In this document: piece by piece, positions 1 through 15,506 of the stretch | How the letters are laid out: every line of letters begins with the position of its first letter | How positions within the stretch are numbered: the first letter of the stretch is position 1 | Assembly: GCA_003254885.1 (NCBI GenBank) | Contig: QANT01000115.1 | Span: 22,529-86,528, forward strand | Length of the DNA: 64,000 nt | From: Purshia tridentata | Lineage: Eukaryota > Streptophyta > Magnoliopsida > Rosales > Rosaceae | Reading direction: 5' to 3' | Made by a program: the position numbers and the translations under genes | The notes under the pieces: model-generated | The model's input: only the letters and a program-made list of their open reading frames with translations | What the model was told of the DNA's origin: nothing | The model's database searches: none

Positions 1-330
1 TAAATTTCAATTTTCCAACTTATGTCCATAAATGATAAAAAAAAGTTTCGAAAATACTCCAACACACCAAACCCGACCCGGGCCCCACCCGTTTGGTTTG
101 GTGAGAGGTAAGTCCGGCGACGAGTCTCCGAGATATTTTACGAGGCGCCGCATAAGTCGGGAAGGTGGATGCGACATGTGGCGAGTGGGGCCCAGTAAAA
201 GAAGGACGATCCAAAGGGGAGGAGCTCAGGTGTGGGCCGGAGCTGAGTCAGCGGGGAAGAGAAAAAAGGTTTTATTCTGGGAGTTTGGGATTCTGGTCAC
301 GTGAGAAGACACATGGAGGGTTCCTTTGAC
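1..330. promoter_or_regulatory. GC-rich promoter-like stretch with G-box and TGAGTCA palindrome
   Basis: This edge is clearly more GC-rich than the next 9 kb. It holds a perfect palindrome GCTGAGTCAGC at 242-252, whose core TGAGTCA is the classic GCN4/AP-1 type bZIP site, and a G-box core CACGTG at 298-303. No convincing ORF is present. A promoter or leader of a gene lying left of the window is the simplest reading, but no TATA box or start site can be fixed. Confidence 0.25.
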
Positions 331-1556
331 TGGTAAAAGATTTAATTAATGAGGTTTTTAATGCCCCCATTGAATGCCTTCTAATTACGTGTTAAGCCTT
401 CGGCTATTGAAATTAGCGGTCGGGGTGTTTTCGTCATTCTCGGAGTAAATTGCGTTCTAATAAACTTATGGGTTTTATGAGTCACTGGGTGACTGGGTGG
501 GTGGTGGTAGTACTATTTTGTTTACCATTTAAAATTTAACCTTATCTTTTTGTTATTTTACAGCTAAGTGTAACGTGGCAGGCAACCTCGAATTTGAAGC
601 CCATTTTATAAGCATGTTTTTATCTCCCTAACCATGCATGCCATTGCCTTCCAGGCTTTTTATCTTTGTCTACCTTATTAGTTACTACTACCACCCCCAT
701 TTATAAGTATGTTTCGTCTTTTCAACCACGGGTACTACTACATTAACAAATTTTCCTTTTAAAAAAAGCACGGCTATAATCATTAAATTCTGTTGATCAA
801 TGATAAGGTAGTTGTTATTTGTCCAAAGATCAATGTTTTACCTCATTATCTTTTATCATTAGAACAGCCAATTTGGTTACTGTAGTATTATTGTTTCCAA
901 ATTTTTTATATATTGAAAATTGATCACTTATGAAGTTATGATAAAAGGAGAATTTGGTGTCTCATCAACCAGATCAAATTGTCATTGCTTTACCAATTCT
1001 TGTTCAAATTAATAATATTTCATTTACATAAATTTAGATCTAAATTTTCTTTATCTAACTAGTAAAATACTAAATATATATCCACGTAATTAAAAAAATA
1101 ATTTTTTATTTGTTACATTGAAATAAATCCAACTATTTATTATTTTTTTAACTTATTCTTGGCAAATTTAGATATTTTGAATCATTAGAATGCCACGTTT
1201 TGAACGTGTAATTGGCGGCAGTGTTGAACTGTACGAACAGCATCATATATGTTCGTTGGCGCCTAAGTAGCCAGACTGTACTCAAATTCATTTTGGGAGT
1301 AACTATTCACCCCTTCGGCATTGGGAGTTTAATTAGGAAGATGCATTTAAAATGTAGGCGTTGGATCATAAAGATGGTGTTTTTGCTCCCTCCACTACTT
1401 GTATGCTTGAAACGGACATGCGTATTGTTTTATTAGAAATAGAGGGTGGGGGCATTTAATGTCAACAAATTAAAGAGCAGGGAACATTTTCATTTTCCCC
1501 ACATTTTTCATCAACCTTGCTATTATTCTTAGAGGAAAAAAGGGTTAGTTTTGTTT
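331..1556. other. AT-rich intergenic DNA, no gene seen
   Basis: The stretch is AT-rich and every frame is interrupted. One 74-codon plus-strand ORF (1212-1436) has no recognisable motif and no sign of splicing to other exons. Nothing else supports a gene. Confidence 0.5.
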
Positions 1557-2243
1557 ATGAAAATTGAAATTTATAGCGGGATTTACATACATTAACGACT
1601 GACAATCGTTCACGCATACATTAACGATTGGCAATCATTCACACGTATAAATGAGTCTATTTACTATTTTCCAAATGAAATTGTTAAANTGAAAATTGAA
1701 ATTTATAGCAGAATTCACATACATTAACGACTGACAATTGTTCACGCATACATTAACGATTGACAATCGTTCACGCATACATTAACGATTGATAATCATT
1801 TACACGTATGAATGAGTCTATTTAGTATTTTCCAAATGAAATTGTTAAAAGACACAACAATTTAACCAACATTAAAGCTGGTATATAAAATAGGTTCCTA
1901 AATAATGTTGCTATACTTGCTAGTAGGTAGTGTGACTAGTGTCATATTTTGTTTATAACATGACAATATTAGGTAGCTTACAATAAATATAGCGGGATTT
2001 ACATACATTAACGACTGACAATCGTTCACGCATACATTAACGATTGGCAATCATTCACACGTATAAATGAGTCTATTTACTATTTTCCAAATGAAATTGT
2101 TAAAAGACACAGCAAATTAACCAACATTAAAGCTGGTATATAAAATAGGTTCCTAAATAATGTTGCTATACTTGCTAGTAGGTAGTGTGACTAGTGTCAT
2201 ATTTTGTTTATAACATGACAATATTAGGTAGCTTACAATAAAC
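1557..2243. repeat. Local tandem duplications with short hairpin-forming subunits
   Basis: A block at about 1557-1688 recurs imperfectly at 1690-1848 and again at about 1988-2105. The block at 1851-1987 recurs almost unchanged at 2106-2242, an offset of 255 bp. Within the blocks a unit of about 29 bp containing ATTAACGATTGGCAATC is repeated two or three times, and each unit can pair with itself (ACGATTG against CAATCGT). One ambiguous base (n) is at 1689, between the first two blocks, so copy number may also be affected by assembly. Confidence 0.8.
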
Positions 2244-3661
2244 AAGTGCTGTCATTTTCTCTCACAAACTAGTCTTCAACAGCTTACATATTTATGAAAC
2301 CTGTCAGACTCGTGACAATTTGTTTCCACATATTCTTCATGCATATAGTTTCCCTCATAATAAAGAAAGTGATTGATAATACCCATTCCTATCCTCCTTT
2401 TTATTGCTCAAAATTAATTGGGTGAATAATGAATCCCCCCTATTACTTATTTGGGCCACATTTGCATTTATTCTTCTTCTTTTTTCCTCTAAAGAAATCA
2501 TATTATTTTACAAATACAATAGATCATGTAGTTTTCTTCATTAATTAAGAATATATGTAGGCAATAAATTGGCTTGACAAAATACAAAATATACACCCAA
2601 TAGAGGAATGTAGTGCCCTAATGTGTCGGATATTTAATAATAATGCACTACTAAAAATGTATTATACCTAGCAAAGTTATTAAATTTTATTGTGTAAAAG
2701 AGGCGAATAATCTTTTATTTGAAAAATGTGATTAATGGATGTAAAATACATGTTGCATTTTTTACCAAGATAATTACAGCTTCGTAATCAAGGGCAGTAT
2801 GGTAATTTGAGATGGTACAAAACTGGGCTGGTAGAAGAGCATGGGCCAGCCCATCTTTTTAAGTCGCTTGACTGCGATGGCGTGAGTGTGGGAGCCAACA
2901 ATCCTCGAACAACGTGCTGGACAACCAAGCCGTCCTCTGCTTGTTTGTTTCTCGCAAATATGGATGGGTTTGTCAACTTTACTTAACGCACCTAATATTT
3001 TAATTTCAATTAATTATTAATTACTACTTGCTGCATGCAGACACAACAAATTTAGCAGTCTTATATGGGCAACTTCTTGTCTTTCTCTTAAATCATGTTC
3101 TCTAATATTTTTGAGAATTTCATCAATTATCGAATTTCATCAATTATCGAATTTTTATCATAATTTTGAAAACGAAAGAAAATACGTAATAGAATAAATC
3201 ATTTTATAGAGCAACGTTAACATAATTTAATAAATTGATGGAATGTGAATTCGACAATTTCCAATCATTTTGCCGCTTTGTTGTATAACCCAATTTGGAT
3301 TATTTCTCAACTCTTAGTGCTTAAACTTGTATTAATGTACTCTCTTCCAATTATGATGGATAGCAACATCAATTGTTGTAATCATAAACAACAAAACATG
3401 CAATTAGTAGGTGCTAAAAGAGCATGTAGAATCAGAGAAGACGGCCCAAAAATTGCAATATATAACAAAGAATTAATTAATACCCGGAAGCATTGATGAC
3501 AATAGTGGGAATTTAGCTACCTAAGCAAAAAACCACTAACTTTGTCTCAACAATATAGACACAAAAGTGATGTAAAAAATACAAAATATCTATATACCAC
3601 ATATTTTAACAAGAACCATTTAGTCACTGATGAGATCCACTTATTTTCAAACAATATTTTT
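2244..3661. other. Intergenic, no gene seen
   Basis: No ORF with recognisable domain content. The segment near 2780-2980 is less AT-rich and locally more complex than its surroundings but shows no identifiable protein on either strand. Confidence 0.45.
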
Positions 3662-4412
3662 AGAGTGGTTATATTCCCACCCTCCATTCATATTTTTTCA
3701 CCCACCCTATTTTCACACCCACAAATTATTTTTAAAATAAATAAATCTACTCTTCCCACTCCCATTATTGCCAAACTACCCATTTGTCTTCCATTTCTTT
3801 CATCTTTTCTTTCCCTTTCCCCCAATGATAACCCTAACCCTAGAAATCATATATGTGAATAAACTCAAATTAACCTCTTTAAAAGAAAAAATGTTTTCTC
3901 TTTAAGATAATAAGTTTGTCGTTTAAATAGAAATTCAAAGAAACAAGTATATCTCAATCTTTCATTTGATTTTAATCATACTAAATTAATAAAAATCATT
4001 TTATTTCTTCAGGATTTGCACTGATTTTTTGTATTTCACATTACAAATTTCTATGACTCTTTATTTATTTTCAAAGTTCACAAATGATAGCTTCAACAAA
4101 TTAATAATTTTAGTTGGTATGCAATTGGTGTAGTAGTTTGAAATTCATCTTAATTGGGCTAGAAGGCTGAATCTATGTTTCAATACTTTTGAAGCTTCTG
4201 TTTCACTTGTACGTAGATTTGGATCACCCCCAAATGAATTGCAACTGAAGGTGTAGTGGTGGGCAGCCATGACAGCCTTACAGGCTCCTTGTCTTCTCTT
4301 TTTCAAGTTTGTCCTTTTTTGGTAATCTTACCAAAAAAACAAAATTATAATTAAAAAATAGTTTAAAAAGGGGTGAGAAAATAATATTGGTGGGTGGAAA
4401 TAACACTGCTCT
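3662..4412. mobile_element. MITE-like element with degenerate inverted ends
   Basis: The left end (AGAGTGGTTATATTCCCACC from 3662) is mirrored at the right end as a reverse complement finishing with CTCT at 4412. Imperfect similarity continues for roughly 50-70 bp inward through a run rich in CCCACC/TTTTCACCC. ATTTTT flanks both ends, but the surroundings are T-rich, so this is weak evidence of a target-site duplication. The interior has no coding capacity. It is probably an old non-autonomous DNA transposon; the superfamily is not determined. Confidence 0.45.
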
Positions 4413-7400
4413 ATTTTTATTTATTATGTTTAAATATTATTCATACTTAAATGTGAAAAAAAAATTATATTTTCATTTTAAGTGGGATAATTTGATAAAA
4501 ATAACCCACAATAAATACTTTTCCAAGTGATGTGCATTGCAAACCCAAGTGGTCCAAATGTTTCGGATATATTCCCCATTTTATAAGAATCTCATATTCA
4601 TTCCTAAATCCTAAATTTACAAACTATATGGAGCTTGTAAGTATGTTGAAAGGTACTCAAATACCAAAAACTATAATATCATAAGAGCAGGAAATTGAAA
4701 AAAAAAAAAATGAAAACTCCTATTACTTTTTTTTTCTTTCTTAAATTGTGGTCATTATATTGAAACTCATGTTTTTAGATCCAATGGATGGTTAGAGAAA
4801 ATGGGCATTTGGATTCGCAAAAAAGAAAAAATAAAAATAAAAGCTGTCTTTGGCTTTCTTGGAGTGTGTCATGCTTAATTAGGAACCATATGAAACCATA
4901 CATAAACAAACAATTAGTAAAGACTACATGGGATTCGACAAAATCCATGAGAAACTAGAGAGAGAGGTCATTGTCCACTCAACTCAGTCTGTGAGCTACA
5001 TATATATATATATAACTAATCATATATGTGTACACACATTGATAATTGATGTTTAATTATTTTTTGGCTTCTCAAACCACGTACTAACCTTCTAATTAAC
5101 ATTTATTTTCATATTTAATTGCAATTGTGCGGTTGCTTAACCTCATGTTAGATAATACATACAAGTCGATCAGCATCGTCTCCTAGATATAGATGTGCCT
5201 TCTTTGAGCCACAAAATAGAGAGAATTCCCAGTATTAGTATTATTTGTACATCTTTATTAGTTTTTGGTCCATTGCGAATTAACCATATCCCTATGTTTC
5301 TTATACATACAGGTCAATAAATAAGCACTAATACCAAGATCGATGCAGTACTTGGTTTGAGAGTTATATTATATATATAGTTCTTATTATTATTCGACAA
5401 TCATGGTGTTTATGAAACATATATGCCTAATAATAAAGATCAAACTCCGCTTCCTTCCCCTCCTCCCAAAGATAAATTTTGGTAATTACAAATGGGGTAC
5501 AATGAGTGTTGTTGATTGGGGAGATGCAATCATATGTACTATTAAGTAAAAAATACTGTTAATTTTCTATGAAAATGCTTTTTATCATTTTGCATATATG
5601 AAATGTCAAATATATGCATTAGTTTTTCTTTGACAGTTTTATAATTAGTAGATTGAAGCAAAAATAGTATTAATGTACATTATCCTACCTTTTTCACTTC
5701 ATTTTTATTTTTTAAGCTCTCGAAAAAACCAAAGCTAACCACAAACAGAGCTGGGCTTACTTTTTCACTTCATTATATAGTGATAAGAAATGTCCTAATT
5801 TCAAATCTCATTCTCCCAGTTCACTATGTTGCTTAATTAAGTGAAAAACAACAAATAACCGACATGTATTAATATGGCCTCATCAATATATATCTCACCG
5901 TTCAAACCCTTAGAAGTTCATGCCACTCACTATTTTTGAGTTTATAATTGACACGTAAAATTAACTAGTCCACCATGTAACGCTAACGTGGCTTTCGTAT
6001 ATAATGTTGATTTTTAATTTCCAAAGAATGAACAATGAAATTGTTATTTCCATCAATCCCCTTTGAAACCTCTTGGAATGAAAGTAATATTGACCTCTTT
6101 CTCTCTCGCCCATTTGTTTTCTTTTTGCAAAAGTAATTCGAAACCCTGAAATTGAGGGGTTTAAAGGGTTTAGGAAGCCAACGTGAGGGAAAAAAATCAC
6201 GTTTGGAATGTTTGCTATTTGGTGAGCTTCTTTAAAGGGTTTAGGTTGAAAACTCACTTATTGGCATTAATAAATCACACCAACTTCACTTTTGGACCAC
6301 CATTATCGAGTACACTAATTTTCCTAATTCTTCCTATCGTACTTTTGTTTTGTGCATCGATCTTTAAAGTATTAATTGAAGCAGTAAGTAAATTATGTTG
6401 ACTTAGAATGCAAGTTGTGTATGATTGTGTGCTTGCTATTTGATTGATTAACATTGGGTCTCAACTATTTGTCTTTCAAGGTAACACGTTTTTACAGGAC
6501 ATGTTTGGCACCGAACCATAATTTTCAAACATAATAATGACGATCTTCTTTAATGCATTGCATGTACCCACAGCTAAATCAATAAATATGCCACTTTTTC
6601 TTTTGGCCAAGTCCATGAGCATCACAAAATGCTACTTATGAAAACATAAGATACTTATATTAGTAAATTATAAATATTAATCCTAACATAAACATATGTT
6701 AATAAATTGTTAACATAATAGATATCATAGTGAGTTTCACATACACAACCCTTAATAATCGTTCATATACGCACAAGTACGATATGGTCTATCCAAAACA
6801 AAGCTCATGGAACAAAATATTTAGTAATGCCATTAAAAATAACTTATCATAATTTGACTTTAAAACTCATGTTTGGTTAGTGAGAAAGAAGCGAAACTAG
6901 GATCTAAAAGGCCGGCCATATCGATCTTCTATACCTCAAGAGTTGAGGAGGGAAAATGAAGAGAATAGTCATGAGCTTTTGGGGCACCCGAACATGAACA
7001 TGGAACTTATTATTGAAAGCAAATAATCTTTGAATGATTAGCATTAAGCAAAAGTGATTAAACAATGATTGAAATCCCAGATCGATCAATAGTTAATTTA
7101 ATTAAGAAAACTTTAGGCCATCAAGTCCACTTCATGATCAACTGCTTAATTATAAGTTATAAGTCTACTTGATGATCATATGGAATTGGAGACCGAGTTC
7201 GACAATGGCCACATCATCAATCGATCAAACATATTTCAGTGGGGGTCTCAGGACCTTGTGATAGTCACTCTTGTCTTCAATAGAGACAATATTAAGCCCT
7301 CTTAGAAGTACACAATTATTATTAACTTTGATTAATTTAAGCAAATAATAATTAATTTTCATTAAAATAAGAATTTAAGAGCCAGATTTTCTGGGGCCAG

Positions 7401-8844
7401 TGTCTCCTTTACAACTCCTGTGCACGACTCATTTGCTGGGATTCATTTGAATTTGCCCTTTCCACGTGCAATCAGAAATAAATAATATCAGTTTGAAAGA
7501 TTAATTAATTAGTCAATTTGATATTAACTACTCCAAATGCAATGTCGTTAGACATAGAAAAACATGGATGACTGTGCCACTAAGATGCAACTAATTAAAC
7601 TTAATTCATTTGCCTTTTCTCTATGCTTTTATGGGGAACAAAACCTTATTAAATATAGGAGGGTCGACAGGCCACAGTTCTTGACTCCATCGTTTAATTA
7701 GGTAGGTCTCACTTAGATCATGCTCTATTCATGTTTGTATATAATGGGTTTATAACTTTAAACAATAATTAATCTTCCACTTTTATTTTTGTTTAGAAGA
7801 TAGTGTTCATTTGTTAAGTTCACATCTTCTGCTGCTTCATTATGTTTCATATTTGTCATGTAATTAATGGTTCATATCGATATTCTGACAGCATAAATTG
7901 CCAGATTTTTTTTTGACAAAAAACAGTTATCATATTAATGTTGTTAAATATGTTAGATATTTATTTCCTACAACAGACACCATTAAATGAATGGAGATTC
8001 TATTCTATCTTTGTATTAGATTTTGCCAACTCAGTTCATCAATTGTATTGTTTAGTTGATTCGATATGTTTTTTTGGGGTTCAACCTTTTATATTGCATT
8101 GTTTTGGGGTTCATTTAGAATCGAAATATTGTCGAAAAACAAAAGAAGCTATCAAATGTTTGAGTGCATTATGCATACAATGAAGTTACAAATTGATTAA
8201 TTAATCTTCCTTTTTCTAAACATTGGTTAGAGACTGAGTAGAAACTAGAAAGTGGAAGATATACACAACATAAAAGGCTCTAATCTAATCTATGTTAGTT
8301 TTGACTTTGAATCAAAATATTTAAAATAAAAGACTGAGCCACAAGAGGTAGAAAAAGAGGCTACATTTAAAGCTATGCCAATACACACAAACATTGTCTG
8401 AGTAAAGAAAGCGAGATATCAGAATCAGATGACTGAGAACAAACAAGTATCCCTAGGGCCCTTGGCCCTATGCTCTTGTAGCCCACTAGCCCACTACAAC
8501 TAGTAAGGCATGTCCAACACTTGGATAATTTTTTAAAAAAATTAATATTAGCATGTTAAAAATGGGAAAAAGACCACAGTTAATAACAAGGGTAGGGGTG
8601 CAGGATTATCTAGTAGGTTTGTAGCCTACACACATTGATATTTGCTATGCATGCAAGATGGTGATAAAGATAGATTGACAAAACCACAATTGGAGATTGA
8701 TTTTGAGCCATGTTTTTTTCATCCACTTGGTCTGATTCTCAACACACCTAAACACTCTGTGCTGCAGATACATACATACACCACAGCAGTACACCACATG
8801 TCATTAATTAACTAGATTTTGAATTTAGTGGTACTTTACTGTTT

Positions 8845-8847
<3 letters not shown>
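4413..8847. other. Intergenic, no gene seen
   Basis: AT-rich DNA with only short ORFs that lack recognisable motifs. No tRNA, conserved protein segment or long repeat was seen. Confidence 0.45.

Positions 8848-8881
<34 letters not shown>
8848..8881. repeat. (CT)n microsatellite
   Basis: An uninterrupted CT run of about 34 bp. CT tracts like this are common in plant 5' leaders, but the 106-codon ORF that follows (8884-9204, plus) has no recognisable domain, so no gene is called. Confidence 0.9.
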
Positions 8882-8885
<4 letters not shown>

Positions 8886-9272
8886 GCAAATGCACTGTCA
8901 TTTGGCTGGAAGCTCAAACAGGGCTTCCAAGGCCACATGCAGAGACCTAGAAAGCCCCAAAGCTCTGGACTCTGGTCTGCTGCCCCTGCCTTTCAAACAG
9001 CTTTTCATTCCAGTTCTATTCCTTTTCATGCTCTTCTTCTTACTGCATAAACTATCACAGCACGACCTGCTATGCAAGGCATGCATGCTTTACCAAGTTC
9101 ACGTAATTTCACTTTACCCAACAAAATCCAAAAAGGGTTCTAGTTGTTGTTCAAAATCTCCCAACTTTTTTTTTTGGTTTTTTTTCAAGGGAAATCAAGC
9201 CTAAAAAGAAGTAACTTTAAGGACAGTAAATCGTTGGTCAAAAAAAACAAGGATAGTCAATGTGGTTAGCCC

Positions 9273-9355
9273 CATTGGAAGGGGTCTCACTAGTTTTACA
9301 TGGAAGTATTTGTTCAGGCTTGACCCATTTAAAGCTAGTGAGACCCCTTCCAATG
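9273..9355. repeat. Perfect 21-bp inverted repeat forming a hairpin
   Basis: The arm at 9273-9293 (beginning CATTGGAAGGGGTCTC) is exactly reverse-complemented at 9335-9355. Pairing continues into the 41-nt spacer with a few mismatches, as TTTACATGG on the left faces CCATTTAAA on the right. The predicted stem is about 30 bp with a loop near 20 nt. The size fits a small-RNA precursor or the remnant of a tiny fold-back element. The sequence alone does not show that it is transcribed. Confidence 0.7.
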
Positions 9356-10010
9356 ACCCAACAAATTTGATTTTGTACCTTAAAAATGATCAAGGACATG
9401 ATAGAAGAATCAAAATTTTATATTAGAACAAAATAAGTCGGCCATGGTTGGCCATCTAAGGTGTGGGCTGGCCATCTAAGGATTAGTTTAGGGTATATTG
9501 TATTTCTGAAATTTAGGTCTGGGTGTGATGAGTAATGAGTAATGAGTGTGGTGATTATATTTGGGAGGACATAATAGCCGCTTAAAGAGAAAGATGTGCA
9601 GGCGCAGCTGTTGAAAAAATAACAACTCCTATATTGATTATGGACCAACTTGGTCCATGTTTTATTTTTTGATCCATCAATTTGGCAAAGTAGCCAGTTC
9701 AAAAATTCAATTTTCACTTTAAAAGCAAATAGCCCATAATTGAAAAAGGAAGCAGCTTGTGTTTTGGGCAGCAAATAGCCCAAATTGAACATAATCCATT
9801 ATCTATAATCCCTAATATGCATAATCTAATACGTGCATAGTGATGCTATTATTTTGTGGGTTCATAGTCTAATATGCTTTTTAAGGCCCCATTCATTATC
9901 TAACTTGCGGGTTCATAGTCTACTTTTGTGGCATTACCAACTACGTATTTAACAGCTACACAGAATTTTTTAGAGGGTGTCAGGCACAAGGGAATTAAGG
10001 GTTTCATAGT
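9356..10010. other. Intergenic, partly E2 3' flank
   Basis: No gene seen. The last bases before 10184 are probably the 3' UTR of the ubiquitin-conjugating enzyme gene on the minus strand. Confidence 0.4.
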
Positions 10011-10183
10011 CTTATATATAAATTATGCATAGGAACAATTCGAAGCAATTGTGTTCTGAGGGCAGAAAACTCTCCCTTTTGGTCCACGTATGTGAAGAAC
10101 AGATCACACTTCTATCCATACATCTGATCAAAAGATCAATGCCACAAGGAAAGAAGCCCTCCTCACAGAGTCCTAGCAGCACT

Positions 10184-13254
<3,071 letters not shown>

Positions 13255-13509
13255 GACCTTCAGAAAACAAAGAAACAAGCGACAAACCCTAGATGATCAG
13301 CTCACCTCAATCTAAAAAATGCAAACACAAAGAACCCAAATTTCTTTATTTTATTTTATTTTCTGCAAGTGGGAGAGAGAAGATGGTGGAATACCTGAGA
13401 GACCCTCCTGCTTTTTTATTGATTTTGTTTTTTGTGTTTTCTTCTTAGTCGTTTGCTCTTTTTGAGAAGGTGGTAGCTCTTGAACAACCACTCATAAATG
13501 AGTTTATAT

Positions 13510-15506
13510 ATTGTAGAGAGAGAGATATGGGAGGGGATAGAGTTGTAATTATGCTATTTGCATGATGTCATAATGTACTCGGATCAAAGCCTGCCATGTA
13601 TTATTTGAGCAATGTCAGATCCTTCTAAAATACTTGTCCTTAGAGTTGAAACAGTTGATTTTTCATATCACCTATTATATATAATTTCGAAAATTGTTTA
13701 GGTAGATAACTGTTATTGAATAATTAAAATAAATGGATAATTTATCTTTAAAGAATAATTTTATAACCAAAACGTTCATTTATTTGATAACAATTATATA
13801 ATTAAATAATTTTTAATTGAATATATTTTTTGTAAAAATATATTTAATAAATAATTTAACAAAAGAACGATTCTGATCATAAACCAGTATTTTGCTGGGT
13901 GGGTTGGTGTAACTCGAGTAATACCCATGTTATTTTGTAGATCAAAACATGTTGTTATGTATTAGCTTTACAGATAACCCATATAGTGAAAGAGACCGAG
14001 AAAATATGTTAAAATATGATATTATTAAGAGTTCAATTTTTTTGCAAAATAACAAAATATATCGTGTTATGATGTAGATGAAATTATGTCATTAATTGGA
14101 TAAATTATTATATATAACATAATATGTCATATGGTGTAACTAATCTACGTGTTATAATATGAGTAGTGATAAATTTATATTTTTAAAGTACAATATATAA
14201 CATTCAACCATATTGTAATACATACATCGGTAATTTCCTCAAAGAGAAGCATATTATATTTGGTCTTGTCATTCTAAATAAATAAAAATTAATTTATAAA
14301 TTGAATGAAAAAACCAAAAAACACGTGCATCTGTGAGAAGGTGTTAGAGGAGTTTGTCTGACCAGAGATAGAAAGAAGCATTGTTCATTGTACAGTATAT
14401 TTAAAAGCAAGCAAAACCTTTGAGATTAATTTAAGTGGTGAGGGAAAATAGGAAAGGGTTTAAATTACGATAGAAAAGAAAAAAGATGACCATATAATTC
14501 TCTAGGGTAAATAGCCAGCAATGCTCGTTTCCTTAATTAAAAAAAAAGGTACTTAGACAGCATGTGCTCCATTGCACTCCAACGACTGGTGTGATTGGCC
14601 AGTTGGGCCATGGGATGTGAAACTTATGCCCCAATCTTTTGTAATTTTTCCATTTCTTAACATTGTATCATATGAATACTTTTATAATTATAAGATTTTT
14701 AAAGAATTACAAGCATATATGGATGAAGTTAATTTTATTTTATAAGGAAAACAGCTAGGTAATAGATTTGGATTGAAGATAAAGGGACCATAAGCTAATA
14801 ATCTTAGCTTTCTAGTTACAAGATATGTAGCTCAATTTAGATACAAATATTAATATATAGGTCAATTAATATTTAATATTCCATCATATTCATTCATACC
14901 TAATTGGCCAAAAAAAGAAAACCATTTTCAAATTCCTATATCTTACATTGCATTTGCATCTAGTACTTGAAATTCATTCAAATACATTGTACTTAGTTTT
15001 TTAACTCTTTTTTATTTAACCACTGCAGTCTGCATGTCTATTCTCAAAATCCAAATCCCTTAACCCAATAGGGCAGTTAGTTAGTCAGACCTTGGGTTTG
15101 CTCTCTAGTGGTCACTAGTTCGACTTCTCCTAAGATTAGACTGTGAGAAAAGTTTGCTTAACCGTATAATAGTCTTTCCTAATTGTGTTGAAAGCAAAAG
15201 CAAACACAACTTTTAATTTTCATGCTTGATTCTCCCTCCAATATCTTTGGCATGACTATGCATCCAATCAAGCATTCTCCTTTAATGTGTGTCCACGCTG
15301 ACACATACACGCATACACAGTGTTTCAAAGTAACAAGGCATATTTGAAATGCCAGTTTCAGCATCAACAACCACTAATACACTTTCTACCTAAATGGGAT
15401 CAAGTTGATTAAAAAAAATTATCACAAATTTGTTCAATAACCGGAGCAAAACAACATTTTGAGATGAAATGAAATGCTTCACCAGATGGGAAAAATGGCA
15501 AAGGGC
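13510..15506. other. AT-rich intergenic region, no gene seen
   Basis: This separates the E2 promoter from the 3' end of the receptor kinase. Short ORFs only, without recognisable motifs. Confidence 0.45.

Noticed and set aside
3542-3862. 106-codon plus-strand ORF near 3.7 kb
   Set aside because: It overlaps the left arm of the inverted-repeat element and has low-complexity Pro/Ser content caused by CCCACC/TTTC runs.
8884-9204. 106-codon plus-strand ORF just after a CT repeat, with a hydrophobic central part
   Set aside because: There is no family motif, no recognisable signal peptide at the start, no splice partners, and an overlapping antisense ORF of similar quality. The microsatellite alone does not make it a gene.
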